Of a stretch of 64,000 nt of DNA, positions 18,417-27,290 are shown one piece after another. The position numbers and the translations under genes are program-made. The notes below the pieces were generated by a model, which did no database searches, was not told the origin of the DNA, and worked only from the letters and a program-made list of their open reading frames with translations. Position 1 is the first letter of the stretch, and each line of letters opens with the position of its first letter. This DNA comes from Myxococcales bacterium (GTDB taxonomy: Bacteria > Myxococcota_A > Polyangia > Polyangiales > Polyangiaceae), in the NCBI GenBank assembly GCA_016794345.1, contig JAEUKE010000127.1, positions 1-64,000 of the forward strand, in the 5' to 3' direction.

Positions 18417-20192
18417 CTACTTCTTCGCGACGATGACCACGCTGTCCTGATTGCTGGTCAGGCAGGCCACGCGGGACGCGGCGGCGTTGGGCACACACGG
18501 GCCGAGCCCTGTGAGCTCGGCGCCGCGCCAGCGCTCCACACCGGACGAGGTCGAGACCAGGAGGCCTTCCTCGAGGCTCAGCGCGAGGACCTTTCCGTCC
18601 GCCGAGCGAGCGGCGCCGGGCGGTGACAGCGCCGTCCCGCCGAGGGCGGAGGTGACGGGGGTGGCCGACAGGCCCCGATCGTCGAAGGTGAGGCGGAAGA
18701 CCTCCGCGCCCACGGCGATTGTCGCGCCGTCTCCGCTCGTCGAGAGCGCAGCGAGGGGAAGGGGGCCGGGCTTGCAGGCGGACTTCCCCGTGCCGCGGGG
18801 GATGATGTCGAGGACGCTCGGCAGGACCGCCGACGTCTTCGCCTCACGCGCCGTGGCGTGGACACGTCGCTCGACCGGATCACAGGTCCGCGACGCGCCG
18901 AGGACGTCGATCGAGGTGTCGCCGTTCCGCCAGGCCACGCCGCGAGGCCACGCGAGCGCATCGGCCGCGCCCTCGGTGCCGGCCCCCACGTCGACCTTCA
19001 CGACCGACGAGTCGCTCTCCACCATGAGCTCGTCGTCGCTCGTCCACGCGAACGGCGCGAGCACGCCCTTCTTCGTCGTCGGGCGGGCGGCCACGCGCCG
19101 GACGACCGTCGCTTCCGCCGGCTTGGCGACCTTGTCGAGCGCGGCCTCGAGCGCGCTGCGTCGCGCGGCTGCGCCGACGGCGCCGAGGGCCTCCCAGGCC
19201 ATGGCGGCGCGGCCCACGTCTCCGGCCCGCGCGTGCGAGAGCCCGGTCGCGAGCAGCGCGTCGGCGACGATCGTGCTCTCGCCGCACTTCGCCGGTCCCG
19301 AGCTCGTCTTCAGGGTCGCCTCGCCCAGGTCGTCGCAGACCGCACGCGCCAGCGTCACCATCGCCACCGCGCGTTCGCTGACGTCCGCCTTGGCGGCGTC
19401 GGCCACGAGCTTCTTGGCCAAGGTCTTGAACGACTGCTCCGGCTCGGAGGGGTCGAGCGCGAAGCCGGCGGGGCGATCCAGGAAGACCAGGGCGACACCG
19501 AGGTCTTCCGGCGCCGACCGCAGGCCGGCAGTGGCGACGAGATCGGCGTGTCCGTCGTGATCTTTGTCGTCGGACGCGAGCGCCAGCTTCATCGCCTCGC
19601 CGGTGCGGATCTCGAGGCGGAGCTCCGGCGGTCGCGGCGACGACTTGCTGCGGGCGGCGTCGAGCCGCACGACGGCGAGCCACTTCTCCTCGCGATCCTT
19701 GGCGCAGCGCGCGTCCACCTCGAGCACCGCGATCGTCGGTGCGATGCGCGCGAGGCGCGTCCGGCGCGCGCACCGGTCGAGATCGAGCTCCTTGGGGAGC
19801 GAGGCGAGCGTGGTCTCGGCGGCCGCTCGATCACCGCCCGGAAAGTACGCGAGCTCGGCCTTCCGTCCGTCGGTCGCCTCGGTGAGGGCGATCAAGTCGC
19901 TCACGTCGTCGCCGTCCGCGTCGAACGTCAGCGCGGCGCGGAACACGCGCCCGGAGCGGGCGCGAACCTCGCGTCCCCCGACCGAGAACACCGCGCTCGG
20001 GTTGGGCGGGGCGTCCGCTTCGACGACCGCGAAGCTCGGGGCAGGCTCCGGCGCCCCGGTCTCGCTCGGCGCCGCGCTCGCGCCCGACGAGGTGGTGAAC
20101 GGGACGTGGGGCTTGTCCCGCCCGCATGAATCACAGGCCGTGAGACCGAGGAGGAGGGCTGGCGCTGCGGGGAGGAGAGTTCGGCGTAACAA
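18417..20192 (-). CDS. Predicted lipoprotein with FG-GAP/EF-hand-like repeats
   Basis: 591 residues if started at the TTG at 20192, which begins LLRRTLLPAAPALLLGLTAC, a good signal peptide with lipobox LTAC; a GGGGGGA run lies about 13 bases upstream. Longer in-frame starts would put the signal peptide inside the protein. Two Asp-rich loops, TFDADGDDVSDLIALTE and SDDKDHDGHADLVATAG, look like calcium-binding FG-GAP/VCBS or EF-hand-like repeats. The second half contains an alanine-rich helical region and a beta-propeller-like end. Function unknown; likely periplasmic or outer-membrane. Convergent with efp. Confidence 0.7.
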   Translation of the reverse strand: MLRRTLLPAAPALLLGLTACDSCGRDKPHVPFTTSSGASAAPSETGAPEPAPSFAVVEADAPPNPSAVFSVGGREVRARSGRVFRAALTFDADGDDVSDLIALTEATDGRKAELAYFPGGDRAAAETTLASLPKELDLDRCARRTRLARIAPTIAVLEVDARCAKDREEKWLAVVRLDAARSKSSPRPPELRLEIRTGEAMKLALASDDKDHDGHADLVATAGLRSAPEDLGVALVFLDRPAGFALDPSEPEQSFKTLAKKLVADAAKADVSERAVAMVTLARAVCDDLGEATLKTSSGPAKCGESTIVADALLATGLSHARAGDVGRAAMAWEALGAVGAAARRSALEAALDKVAKPAEATVVRRVAARPTTKKGVLAPFAWTSDDELMVESDSSVVKVDVGAGTEGAADALAWPRGVAWRNGDTSIDVLGASRTCDPVERRVHATAREAKTSAVLPSVLDIIPRGTGKSACKPGPLPLAALSTSGDGATIAVGAEVFRLTFDDRGLSATPVTSALGGTALSPPGAARSADGKVLALSLEEGLLVSTSSGVERWRGAELTGLGPCVPNAAASRVACLTSNQDSVVIVAKK

Positions 20193-20251
20193 GGGATCGT
20201 TCAGTCCCCCCGGATTCGACAGCGGCCGTACGCTACCACACCGTCGGTTCG

Positions 20252-20938
20252 TCAACGCGAGAGCGCAGCGATCGCTTCCGGATGGTCGAGCGACGGGACC
20301 AGGAAACGCGGGCGAGACGCCGCGAGCTCGTCGAGCGGCGAGGCGCCCGTCGCGACGGCGAGGCACGCTGCGCCGATCGCGTGCGCCGCCTCGATGTCGC
20401 GTGGGGTGTCGCCGACGATCAGCACCTCACACGACTCCAGCCCAACCCCGAGGCGCTCGGCGCCGCGCTCGGCGCCGCGGCGCAGCACTTCGTCCCGGCT
20501 CTCGGCGTCACAGCCGAAGCCGCCGAAGTCGAAGAGCTCGTGGAGCCCTCCCCGCGCGAGCTTCAGCGCGGCGCCTTCGCGGATGTTGCCCGTCCCCAAA
20601 CCAACCGCGCGATCGGGGCCACGCGCGGCGAAGATCGCCTCCTTCGCGCCCGTGAGCACCCGGTAGGCGCTCGAGCCACGGAGCGCCTCCTGCAGGTGCA
20701 AGAGGTAGCGGTCGAGGATGGCGTTCGTGATCGCGTCGGTCATCTCACGGGCGACCTTCGCCAGCCCCACCCGGACGATCCCCAGATCGGTCATGCCGCC
20801 GAACCGGACGTCGTCGAGCGCGTCCGGGGCGCCGAGCTCGGCGGCGAACGCTTCGCGCATCGAGCGGCGTCCTGCGCCGCCGCAGTCCACGAGCGTTCCG
20901 TCGATGTCGAAGAGGATTACGCGTGGGGCTCGGGCCAT
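20252..20938 (-). CDS. HAD-superfamily phosphatase (phosphoglycolate-phosphatase-like)
   Basis: 228 residues from the ATG at 20938. HAD motif I LFDIDGTLVD has the nucleophile Asp11 and Asp13; motif II GLGTGN, and motif IV VLIVGDTPRDIEAA with two acidic metal ligands follow. The cap inserted after motif I is helical (C1), as in Gph-like enzymes acting on small phosphorylated metabolites. Substrate cannot be deduced. The longer frame to 20983 would overlap the divergent Smr gene, so the shorter start is preferred; the two starts are about 24 bases apart and share a promoter region. Confidence 0.85.
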   Translation of the reverse strand: MARAPRVILFDIDGTLVDCGGAGRRSMREAFAAELGAPDALDDVRFGGMTDLGIVRVGLAKVAREMTDAITNAILDRYLLHLQEALRGSSAYRVLTGAKEAIFAARGPDRAVGLGTGNIREGAALKLARGGLHELFDFGGFGCDAESRDEVLRRGAERGAERLGVGLESCEVLIVGDTPRDIEAAHAIGAACLAVATGASPLDELAASRPRFLVPSLDHPEAIAALSR

Positions 20939-20961
20939 CTGACGGCTATCTTTCTGTCCTG

Positions 20962-21276
20962 GTGGGCTCGGACGAGCAAGCAAACGAAGGCGACGAAATC
21001 CTCGTCGTTCCGATCGAAGACTCGATCGATCTGCACTTCTTCGCCCCGCGAGACATCCCTTCCGTGGTGGAAGAGTACCTGCTCGAGGCGCAGGCCAAGG
21101 GCTTTCGCGAGGTGACGATCATCCACGGGCGAGGGAAGGGCGTTCAGCGGCAGATCGTCCAGAAGCTGCTCACCCGTCACCCTGCCGTGATCGCCTTCCG
21201 GTCGGACCGCCTCGCCGCCACGGTGGTCGAGCTGAGGGCTCCTGGACCGCCGGCGGAGGGGTCGGGGGAACCGTAA
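20962..21276 (+). CDS. Stand-alone Smr-domain protein
   Basis: 104 residues from the GTG at 20962; a start at 20923 is open but would overlap the divergent HAD gene. The sequence carries the Smr core: DLHFFAPRDIPSVVEEYL, EVTIIHGRGKGVQ and a helix QRQIVQKLLTRHP. Smr domains nick or cleave nucleic acids and are found at the C-terminus of MutS2 or alone. The usual DLHG is DLHF here and IIHGKG is IIHGRG. Role in DNA or RNA processing is inferred from family only. Confidence 0.8.
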   Translation: MGSDEQANEGDEILVVPIEDSIDLHFFAPRDIPSVVEEYLLEAQAKGFREVTIIHGRGKGVQRQIVQKLLTRHPAVIAFRSDRLAATVVELRAPGPPAEGSGEP

Positions 21277-21308
21277 GAGGAAACCGCAGCGCAATCGCTT
21301 CGACCAAG

Positions 21309-21337
21309 GCGACAATCCACGCAGTTGAAGGTACAAT
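21309..21337 (+). promoter_or_regulatory. Sigma-70-like promoter for the PEGA-protein gene
   Basis: GCGACA (21309-21314) and TACAAT (21332-21337) are spaced by 17 bases. The -10 matches consensus at five of six positions, the -35 at four. The transcript would start about 45 bases before the ATG at 21393. Weak evidence on its own. Confidence 0.4.
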
Positions 21338-21392
21338 CGAAGACTCTCTCCGACCTGCTGGGGAGGGGCGCCGGCAGCAAGGACGCGCACCG

Positions 21393-23561
21393 ATGGGCCA
21401 GAGCTTCGACCCTGATCAAAACCGAAAGCTACCGCCGGTCGCGCCGCCGCCGCGCAAGGTGGGTGCGCCCGGCCCGCCGGGCGCGAGCCCTCCTCCTCCG
21501 CGTCCGCCCTCGGTGCCCGAGATGGCCGTGTTTCGCGGGCTCGGTGCAGGCTCGTCGCCTCCCTCGGGCTCGTTCCGCCCGCTGCCTCCGGTGAGCGCGC
21601 CGCCCCCGACGCGATCCCGCACGCTCCTGCCGAACGTCTCGCCCCCCCCTCGCAAATCGCTCGCAGAAGGGTCGCTCGGGGAAGGCCTGAAGGACTCGAT
21701 CACACGCGTCCACGGTGCGTCCGGCGGACCGCTCCCGATCGACACGCTCCGCGGAGGCCCGCCTTCCGGCGCGGACGCGATGGACCTCGCCATGACGACG
21801 CCCGAGGGCAACAAGAGCCGCGCGGCCGCGGCGGAGCCCCTCGACTGGGACGACGAAGAGGAGAGCACACACGTCTTCGATTCGGCGGCCCCGCCTCCTC
21901 CTCCATCTCTGTCCGGCCGGCCCATGGCGCCGAACTCGGGCCCGCGCCTCGTCCGTCCTTCGCTGCCCTCGCAGGCGGGCTCACGTCCGAGCTACGCCGG
22001 AGGCGCGCCGCAGTCGTCCCATCCGATGATGCAGAACCCGATGGCCGAGCCGCCGGGCAACGAGACGTTGCGGCTCGACGCCATCGAGCAGGCGAACGGC
22101 CACGCGCCTCCGCCCATGTTCCCGAGCTCGCCCTCGCTGCAGCAGCGAAACGGGAGCTCCAACGTCGCGTTCCCGCCTCCGCCCCCGATCCCGAGCATCA
22201 CGCAGGCCAAGCCGCTCATCGATCCGGTGCGGCCGCTCGAGCAGCAAGGGGATGTCGTCCGCGACCAGGCGTACGTGAGGCTCCCGCAGGGCAATCCGCA
22301 CAGCGCCACGGAGCTCGGCCTCAAGCGCCCCGCGATCGCGAACGCGCTGCCCTCGTCTCCGCCGCCGGCCATGTTGCCGAGCGCAGGGCTGTCGCCGTCG
22401 CTGGCCCCGTCGCTCGCGCCCCCGTACACGACGGCCCCGCCTTCGGACTCGCGCAAGTGGCTCCTCGGGGCGGGCGGCGCGGTGGCCCTCCTCTCCATCG
22501 CCGCGCTCGTCGCGTTCGTGTTCATGCGCCGTCCGGGCGGCATCGAGGTCGAGGTGCGAGACGCAGCGGGCGTCTCGGTTCCTCGCGCGGAGGTGTTCGT
22601 CGACGGTCGTAAGGTCTGCGACTCCACGCCCTGCTTCGTGAGCGACGTCGAGACGGGTCGCCACTCGGTCCGCGTCCTGACGCCGACCGATCCCGACCGA
22701 GAGCCGCTCGTCGCCGACGTGAAGTCGGGCGAGGTCGCCAAGCTGTCGGTCACCATCGACGCGAGCAAGGGCACCCTCGTCGTGGCCAACGACCAGCCCG
22801 GCGTGCGCCTCTTCGTGGACGGCGCCGATCGCGGCGTGTTGCCCGCAAAGCTGACGGATCTGTCAGCAGGCAAGCACGAGGTGAAGCTCTCGGGTGAGCG
22901 CTACAAGACCTGGGAGAAGACCATCGAGGTCGCGGCCGGCGAGTCCGTGGATCTCGGCAACCCGAAGCTCACGGTGACCAAGGGGCGCGTGCTCGTCTCG
23001 GTGAAGACCGAAGGCGCGCGGATCGAGCTCGTCCGCGCCGACGACCTCTCTCGGCCCAAGGCCCTCGAGGGCCCGTTCCCGCGCGCGGTCGAGGTCCCCA
23101 TCGAGAGCGGCACCTGGAAGCTCGTGGCGAAGAAGCGGGGCTTCCCCGACTTCGTCGCTGCGCTCGACTTCTCGGACGGCGTCGCGGAAAAGACGATCGA
23201 GGTGCAGCTCGGCAAGGACGAGCCCGAGGCCGCTGCGGCGCCTCCGGTCGAGGTGGGTCGTCCGGGGCCGGGCCCGTCGGAGCCCTCCCGGCCAGAGCCT
23301 CCGCCGAAGGGCGAGACGGCCACGGCCGAAGAGGCGCCCGCCGCCTCCGGTTCCGGCACGCTCAACATCAACTCCATCCCGCCCTCGCGGGTGCTCCTCG
23401 ACGGCAGCCCGCTCGGCGAGACGCCGCGAACGGGCGTGAAGGTCTCGGCCGGCAAACACACCGTGACGTTCATCCACCCGGAGCACGGCAAGAAGTCGGT
23501 GGTCGTCACCGTCGGCCCCGGCGAGACGAAGGTCGCGTCGGCTCGGCTGAAGAGCGACTGA
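21393..23561 (+). CDS. Proline-rich membrane protein with PEGA domains
   Basis: 722 residues. Residues 1-350 are Pro/Ser-rich and probably disordered and cytoplasmic, with an acidic patch DWDDEEEST. One TM helix follows (about 356-378, LLGAGGAVALLSIAALVAF). The C-terminal part has PEGA-type repeats, for example GTLVVANDQPGVRLFVDGADRG, a middle repeat near GRVLVSVKTEGARIEL, and a final SGTLNINSIPPSRVLLDGSP; the last is a clear PEGA motif. PEGA proteins are envelope proteins often linked to surface layers or kinases. The polyproline stretches would need EF-P, encoded nearby. AAGGA lies nine bases before the ATG. Confidence 0.8.
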   Translation: MGQSFDPDQNRKLPPVAPPPRKVGAPGPPGASPPPPRPPSVPEMAVFRGLGAGSSPPSGSFRPLPPVSAPPPTRSRTLLPNVSPPPRKSLAEGSLGEGLKDSITRVHGASGGPLPIDTLRGGPPSGADAMDLAMTTPEGNKSRAAAAEPLDWDDEEESTHVFDSAAPPPPPSLSGRPMAPNSGPRLVRPSLPSQAGSRPSYAGGAPQSSHPMMQNPMAEPPGNETLRLDAIEQANGHAPPPMFPSSPSLQQRNGSSNVAFPPPPPIPSITQAKPLIDPVRPLEQQGDVVRDQAYVRLPQGNPHSATELGLKRPAIANALPSSPPPAMLPSAGLSPSLAPSLAPPYTTAPPSDSRKWLLGAGGAVALLSIAALVAFVFMRRPGGIEVEVRDAAGVSVPRAEVFVDGRKVCDSTPCFVSDVETGRHSVRVLTPTDPDREPLVADVKSGEVAKLSVTIDASKGTLVVANDQPGVRLFVDGADRGVLPAKLTDLSAGKHEVKLSGERYKTWEKTIEVAAGESVDLGNPKLTVTKGRVLVSVKTEGARIELVRADDLSRPKALEGPFPRAVEVPIESGTWKLVAKKRGFPDFVAALDFSDGVAEKTIEVQLGKDEPEAAAAPPVEVGRPGPGPSEPSRPEPPPKGETATAEEAPAASGSGTLNINSIPPSRVLLDGSPLGETPRTGVKVSAGKHTVTFIHPEHGKKSVVVTVGPGETKVASARLKSD

Positions 23562-23649
23562 GCGCCGGGCGAGCCCTCGCCCACGCCCTCGCCTCGGCCG
23601 TCCTCGAGCCGATTGTGCGGTGCAGCCTCGGTCGATACCGTTTGCTGCG

Positions 23650-25371
23650 ATGACATTTGTCGTCCGCGATCCCTCTCCCGCCGGCAACGTCGTCTCGTGT
23701 GCGTGGTCCGGCGATCGAGTCGCGCTCTTGATGCGCTCCGGCGTCGCGGGGCCGCTCCGCGGCTTCGTCCTCGAGGCAGGTGGCGATCACCGGGTGATCT
23801 GCTCGCTCGATCTGGCGCATCACCGGCCGGTGCGCGGGCAGATCGCGAGGATCGATTTCGCGCCGGGGCCGAAGCCCCTGGTCGTCGTGTCCGACGGATC
23901 GAGGGCGACCGCGTTCGACGCGCGCACCGGACGCCGATCCTCGACGCAGAGGCTCGTCGGGTCGGACGACGGACGTCGTTACGAGGAGGAGCGCGCCGCC
24001 GTCCTCGGGTTGCTGCCGCGCGGCCGCCTCCTCGTGGGTTGGTGCGGGCGGACGGGCGACGATTGGCGCGGCGAGCTCCGGGCGGTCTCGCTCGACTCCG
24101 GCGAGGTCACGACCGTGCTCCCCGGCTTCTTCGGCGGCCCCGGGCAAGCGAGCGCCGTCCCGCTCGCGGGCGGCGATCTCCTCGTCTTCGACGAGGAGAT
24201 CGGACGCTTCGGTCCGAGCGGGAAGGTGAAATGGCGCCGCACGCTGCCTGGTGACCGTCGCGCGATCAGGGGTGTCGCCTTGGACCGGACGGAGGCCCAC
24301 GTGCTCTGCGTCGACCAGGCGGGCACCCTGTACGTGCTGGAGACGAAGCGAGGGACCACCAAGGTCAGCCTCCCGGCCGACCTGCCCCGGAGCTTCGGCA
24401 TGACCGAGGCGGGCGAGCCTTGGTTGCTCGAGGCCGACGGGAGGCTGAAGCGCTACGACGTGGCAACCCGCAGAGCCCGGCGCACGGTGAAGCTCGGCGT
24501 CCCGGTGCTCGGGATGGTCATGGCGCCGGACGAGAGGCGCGCCCTGGTGACCGTCGACCAGATGGAGTCACGAACGGAGGCGCGCGTGGTGGACGTCACG
24601 ACGGGCAAGGCGAAGTGGGTGACGGGCAAGAGCGCCGGCACCACGTCGGCCGCCCTCACACCTGGCGCCCTCTTCGTCGCGGGGGAGAGCGGCGTTCTCA
24701 GGATCGACCGCGCGACAAACGAGCTCTGCGTCGTCCATCCGCGCCCCGCGTCGGCGCTCGTGGCCGCGCCGACCGGCGACATCGCGTTCGTCTCGAACGG
24801 GACCGCTTACTTCGTCGCCGCCGCAAGGAAGGGCAAGCCGCGGAGCGTGGGGAAGGTGAGCGGAGACACGATCCTCGAGATCGCGGAGGACGGCCGCCAG
24901 ATCGCCTTCGCCGACGAGCGCGCCGTCACCGTCGTCGACACGCGCACGGGCAAGCCGACCCTCTCGCATACGCTGACCGCGCTCGAGGCGCACACCGTCG
25001 ACCCGCCCGACGACCTCCGCTTCGACGAGACGGGGAGCTGCGTCGTCGTCGTGGGCGAAGGCAAGGCCTTCCGGATCACGCGCGCGGGCGCGGCGCCCGT
25101 CAACAAGAAGCTCGTCCCACCGGCACGCGGCGAGCGCGCCGAGGTCGGCCCCGACGAGGTCGTCCGTATCCGCGACGGTCGACGGATCGTGAGGGTCCAC
25201 CTCGCGGCGAACGGCAAGGCGGCGCTGATCGAGGACGGAAAGGCGCTCGACCTCGTCGGTCCGGTCGCCCAGGCCGCCTCGTGCCGCGAGCTCCTGGAGT
25301 CAGGTGTCAGGGTCGACAAGAAGCGGCTCGCGGCCCTGAGGCAAAGAGGCATGTTGGGCGCGATCGCGTGA
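23650..25371 (+). CDS. Beta-propeller-like protein of unknown function
   Basis: 573 residues from the ATG at 23650 (a longer start at 23620 is possible). The sequence is a run of short beta-rich repeats of about 40 residues, e.g. ALVTVDQMESRTEARVVDVT and VTVVDTRTGKPTLSHTLTA, as in WD40 or PQQ-like propellers; individual blades lack strict GH-WD signatures. No signal peptide or TM segment is seen, so it is probably cytoplasmic. No catalytic motif. Follows the PEGA gene by about 90 bases and could be co-expressed with it. Confidence 0.65.
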   Translation: MTFVVRDPSPAGNVVSCAWSGDRVALLMRSGVAGPLRGFVLEAGGDHRVICSLDLAHHRPVRGQIARIDFAPGPKPLVVVSDGSRATAFDARTGRRSSTQRLVGSDDGRRYEEERAAVLGLLPRGRLLVGWCGRTGDDWRGELRAVSLDSGEVTTVLPGFFGGPGQASAVPLAGGDLLVFDEEIGRFGPSGKVKWRRTLPGDRRAIRGVALDRTEAHVLCVDQAGTLYVLETKRGTTKVSLPADLPRSFGMTEAGEPWLLEADGRLKRYDVATRRARRTVKLGVPVLGMVMAPDERRALVTVDQMESRTEARVVDVTTGKAKWVTGKSAGTTSAALTPGALFVAGESGVLRIDRATNELCVVHPRPASALVAAPTGDIAFVSNGTAYFVAAARKGKPRSVGKVSGDTILEIAEDGRQIAFADERAVTVVDTRTGKPTLSHTLTALEAHTVDPPDDLRFDETGSCVVVVGEGKAFRITRAGAAPVNKKLVPPARGERAEVGPDEVVRIRDGRRIVRVHLAANGKAALIEDGKALDLVGPVAQAASCRELLESGVRVDKKRLAALRQRGMLGAIA

Positions 25372-25386
25372 GCCTGTCGCGCCGGC

Positions 25387-26157
25387 TCAGGAGCCCTTGA
25401 AGGTCGCGGTCCGCTTCTCCACGAAGGCCTGCATGCCCTCGCGCTGATCCGCCGAACCGAAGAGCGCCGCGAAGGCTTGCGCCTCGAGCTCGTTGGCGGC
25501 GGCGAGGTCGGCCTCTTCGCCGCGGAGCAGGACGCGTTTGCCCGCCTCGACCGCGAGCGGTCCGTTCTGCGCGATCTTCTTCGCGCACTCGATGGCCTTT
25601 GGCATGAGCTCCTCCGGCGAGAACACGGCGTTTACGAGCCCGATACGCAGGGCGACGTCGGCGCCGATCATGTCGCCCGTGTAGGTGAGCTCCCGGGCCA
25701 TCGCGATGCCGACGCGGCGCGCGAGGCGCTGCGTCCCTCCGAAGCCGGGGATGACCCCGAGCTTCACCTCGGGCTGGCCGAGCTTCGCCTTCTCCGACGC
25801 GTAGATGAAGTCACACGCGAGCGCGAGCTCGCAGCCTCCGCCGAGGGCGAAGCCGTTGACCGCCGCGATGACGGGGAAGGGCGCGTTTTCGATCGCCGCC
25901 CCGAGCTCGTGCCCCTTCGAGGCGAAGCGGCGCGCCTCGACCGGCGACATCCCGGCCATGGCGGCGATGTCCGCCCCGGCGATGAAGGCCTTGCCCTCGC
26001 CGGTGAAGACGACCGCGCGAGGCGGGCTCATCGTCGAGAGCTCGCGGAACGCGTCCGCGAGGGAGGCGACCGTCGCCGGATCGAGCGCGTTCAGCTTCTC
26101 CGGGCGGCGGATGGTGACGACGGCGATCTGCGCTTCGCGCTCGACCGTGACGCTCAC
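25387..26157 (-). CDS. Enoyl-CoA hydratase
   Basis: 256 residues, typical crotonase length. It hydrates trans-2-enoyl-CoA to 3-hydroxyacyl-CoA. Motifs: IAGADIAAMAG (oxyanion hole), NGFALGGGCELALACDF with the catalytic Glu, and LGVIPGFGGTQRLARRVG with the second Glu-region replaced by the typical P-G-F-G-G-T-Q loop. The GTG at 26157 overlaps the TGA of the dehydrogenase gene (GTGA), so the two enzymes are coupled. Together they run a beta-oxidation or butyryl-CoA-type interconversion. Confidence 0.92.
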   Translation of the reverse strand: MSVTVEREAQIAVVTIRRPEKLNALDPATVASLADAFRELSTMSPPRAVVFTGEGKAFIAGADIAAMAGMSPVEARRFASKGHELGAAIENAPFPVIAAVNGFALGGGCELALACDFIYASEKAKLGQPEVKLGVIPGFGGTQRLARRVGIAMARELTYTGDMIGADVALRIGLVNAVFSPEELMPKAIECAKKIAQNGPLAVEAGKRVLLRGEEADLAAANELEAQAFAALFGSADQREGMQAFVEKRTATFKGS

Positions 26158-27038
26158 GACGCCACCTTCTGGCCCTTGTCGTCGTAGGCGTAGAAGCCTC
26201 GGCCCGTCTTCTTGCCGAGCCACCCGGCAGCGACCAGGTTGCGCAGGTTCGTCGGCGCGCGGTACTTCGGGTCGCCGATCTCGCCGTAGAGCACGTCCGC
26301 GATGGCGAGCACCGTGTCGAGCCCGATGAGGTCCGCGAGCTCGAGCGGGCCCATGGGGTGGTTCAGGCCGAGCTTGCAGCCGGTGTCGATGTCCGCCGCG
26401 GAGCCAACGCCTTCCTGCAGGGCGAAACACGCCTCGCAGAGCATGGGGATGAGGACGCGGTTCACGAGGAAGCCGGGCGCGTCGTTGCTCGTGATGACCG
26501 TCTTGCCCATCCGCTCGGCGAGCGCCCGCGTCGCCGCGTAGGTGTCGCTCGACGTCTGCACGCCCTTGACGATCTCGACGAGCTTCATGAGCGGGACCGG
26601 GTTCATGAAGTGCATGCCCACCACGCGGTCCGGGCGCGAGGTCTTGGCGGCCAGCTTCGTGATCGAGATGCTCGAGGTGTTCGACGCGAGGATGGCGTGA
26701 GGCGGCAGCGCCGAATCGAGCGACTTGAAGATCGCGACCTTCGTGTCGAAGTGCTCGGTCGCCGCTTCGACCGCGAGGTCGCAGGACGCCACGCCCTGGC
26801 CGGACTCGGCGGGCTCGATGCGTCCGAGCAACGCCTCGCGCTCGGAGGCCTCCATCTTCCCCTTTTCGACCTGCTTCGCCAAGATGGCCGCGATCGAGCC
26901 CTTGGCTTTTTCGGCCAGCGCCGCGTTCGTGTCCGAGAGGACGACCGAGATTCCGGCGGCCGCGGCGACCTGCGCGATGCCTCGGCCCATCTGACCGGCG
27001 CCGATGACGACCATACGGGAGATGTTGTTCGAGCTCAT
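26154..27038 (-). CDS. 3-hydroxybutyryl-CoA (3-hydroxyacyl-CoA) dehydrogenase
   Basis: 294 residues from ATG 27038 (ATG 27014 is also possible). It oxidises 3-hydroxyacyl-CoA with NAD. The N-terminus VVIGAGQMGRGIAQVAA is the GxGxxG dinucleotide loop; VGMHFMNPVPLMKLVEIVKG carries the catalytic His and the Glu pair; the C-terminal 3HCDH domain (GFLVNRVLIPMLCEACF, LNHPMGPLELADLIGLD) is complete. Length fits the stand-alone HBD type, not the large FadB fusion. First gene of a two-gene operon with the enoyl-CoA hydratase. Confidence 0.93.
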   Translation of the reverse strand: MSSNNISRMVVIGAGQMGRGIAQVAAAAGISVVLSDTNAALAEKAKGSIAAILAKQVEKGKMEASEREALLGRIEPAESGQGVASCDLAVEAATEHFDTKVAIFKSLDSALPPHAILASNTSSISITKLAAKTSRPDRVVGMHFMNPVPLMKLVEIVKGVQTSSDTYAATRALAERMGKTVITSNDAPGFLVNRVLIPMLCEACFALQEGVGSAADIDTGCKLGLNHPMGPLELADLIGLDTVLAIADVLYGEIGDPKYRAPTNLRNLVAAGWLGKKTGRGFYAYDDKGQKVAS

Positions 27039-27143
27039 GGGCCTCGCCTTACCTCTCCTGTGACGGGAAGGCGACGCGCTCGACGTGTTTTCGCCCACAC
27101 ACTCCCCCTTTGGCACCCGGTAGGAAGAACGTCCGGGGAACCC

Positions 27144-27173
27144 TTGAAACGGCGCGCGATAGGGGCGTACATT
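27144..27173 (+). promoter_or_regulatory. Sigma-70-like promoter ahead of the giant TPR gene
   Basis: TTGAAA (27144-27149, five of six to consensus) and TACATT (27168-27173, four of six) are 18 bases apart. This would give a leader of about 115 bases before the start codons near 27291-27297. Modest evidence. Confidence 0.45.
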
Positions 27174-27290
27174 CCGAAGCCCCGTCACCGCACTTTTGCA
27201 GTGGTTCTGAGCGGATCTGCGGGAATGCACCGAGGGCACCAGCGCCCCGAGCAGTCGAAGTTCGAGCCGAAGTGAGACAGCCCACCTGGG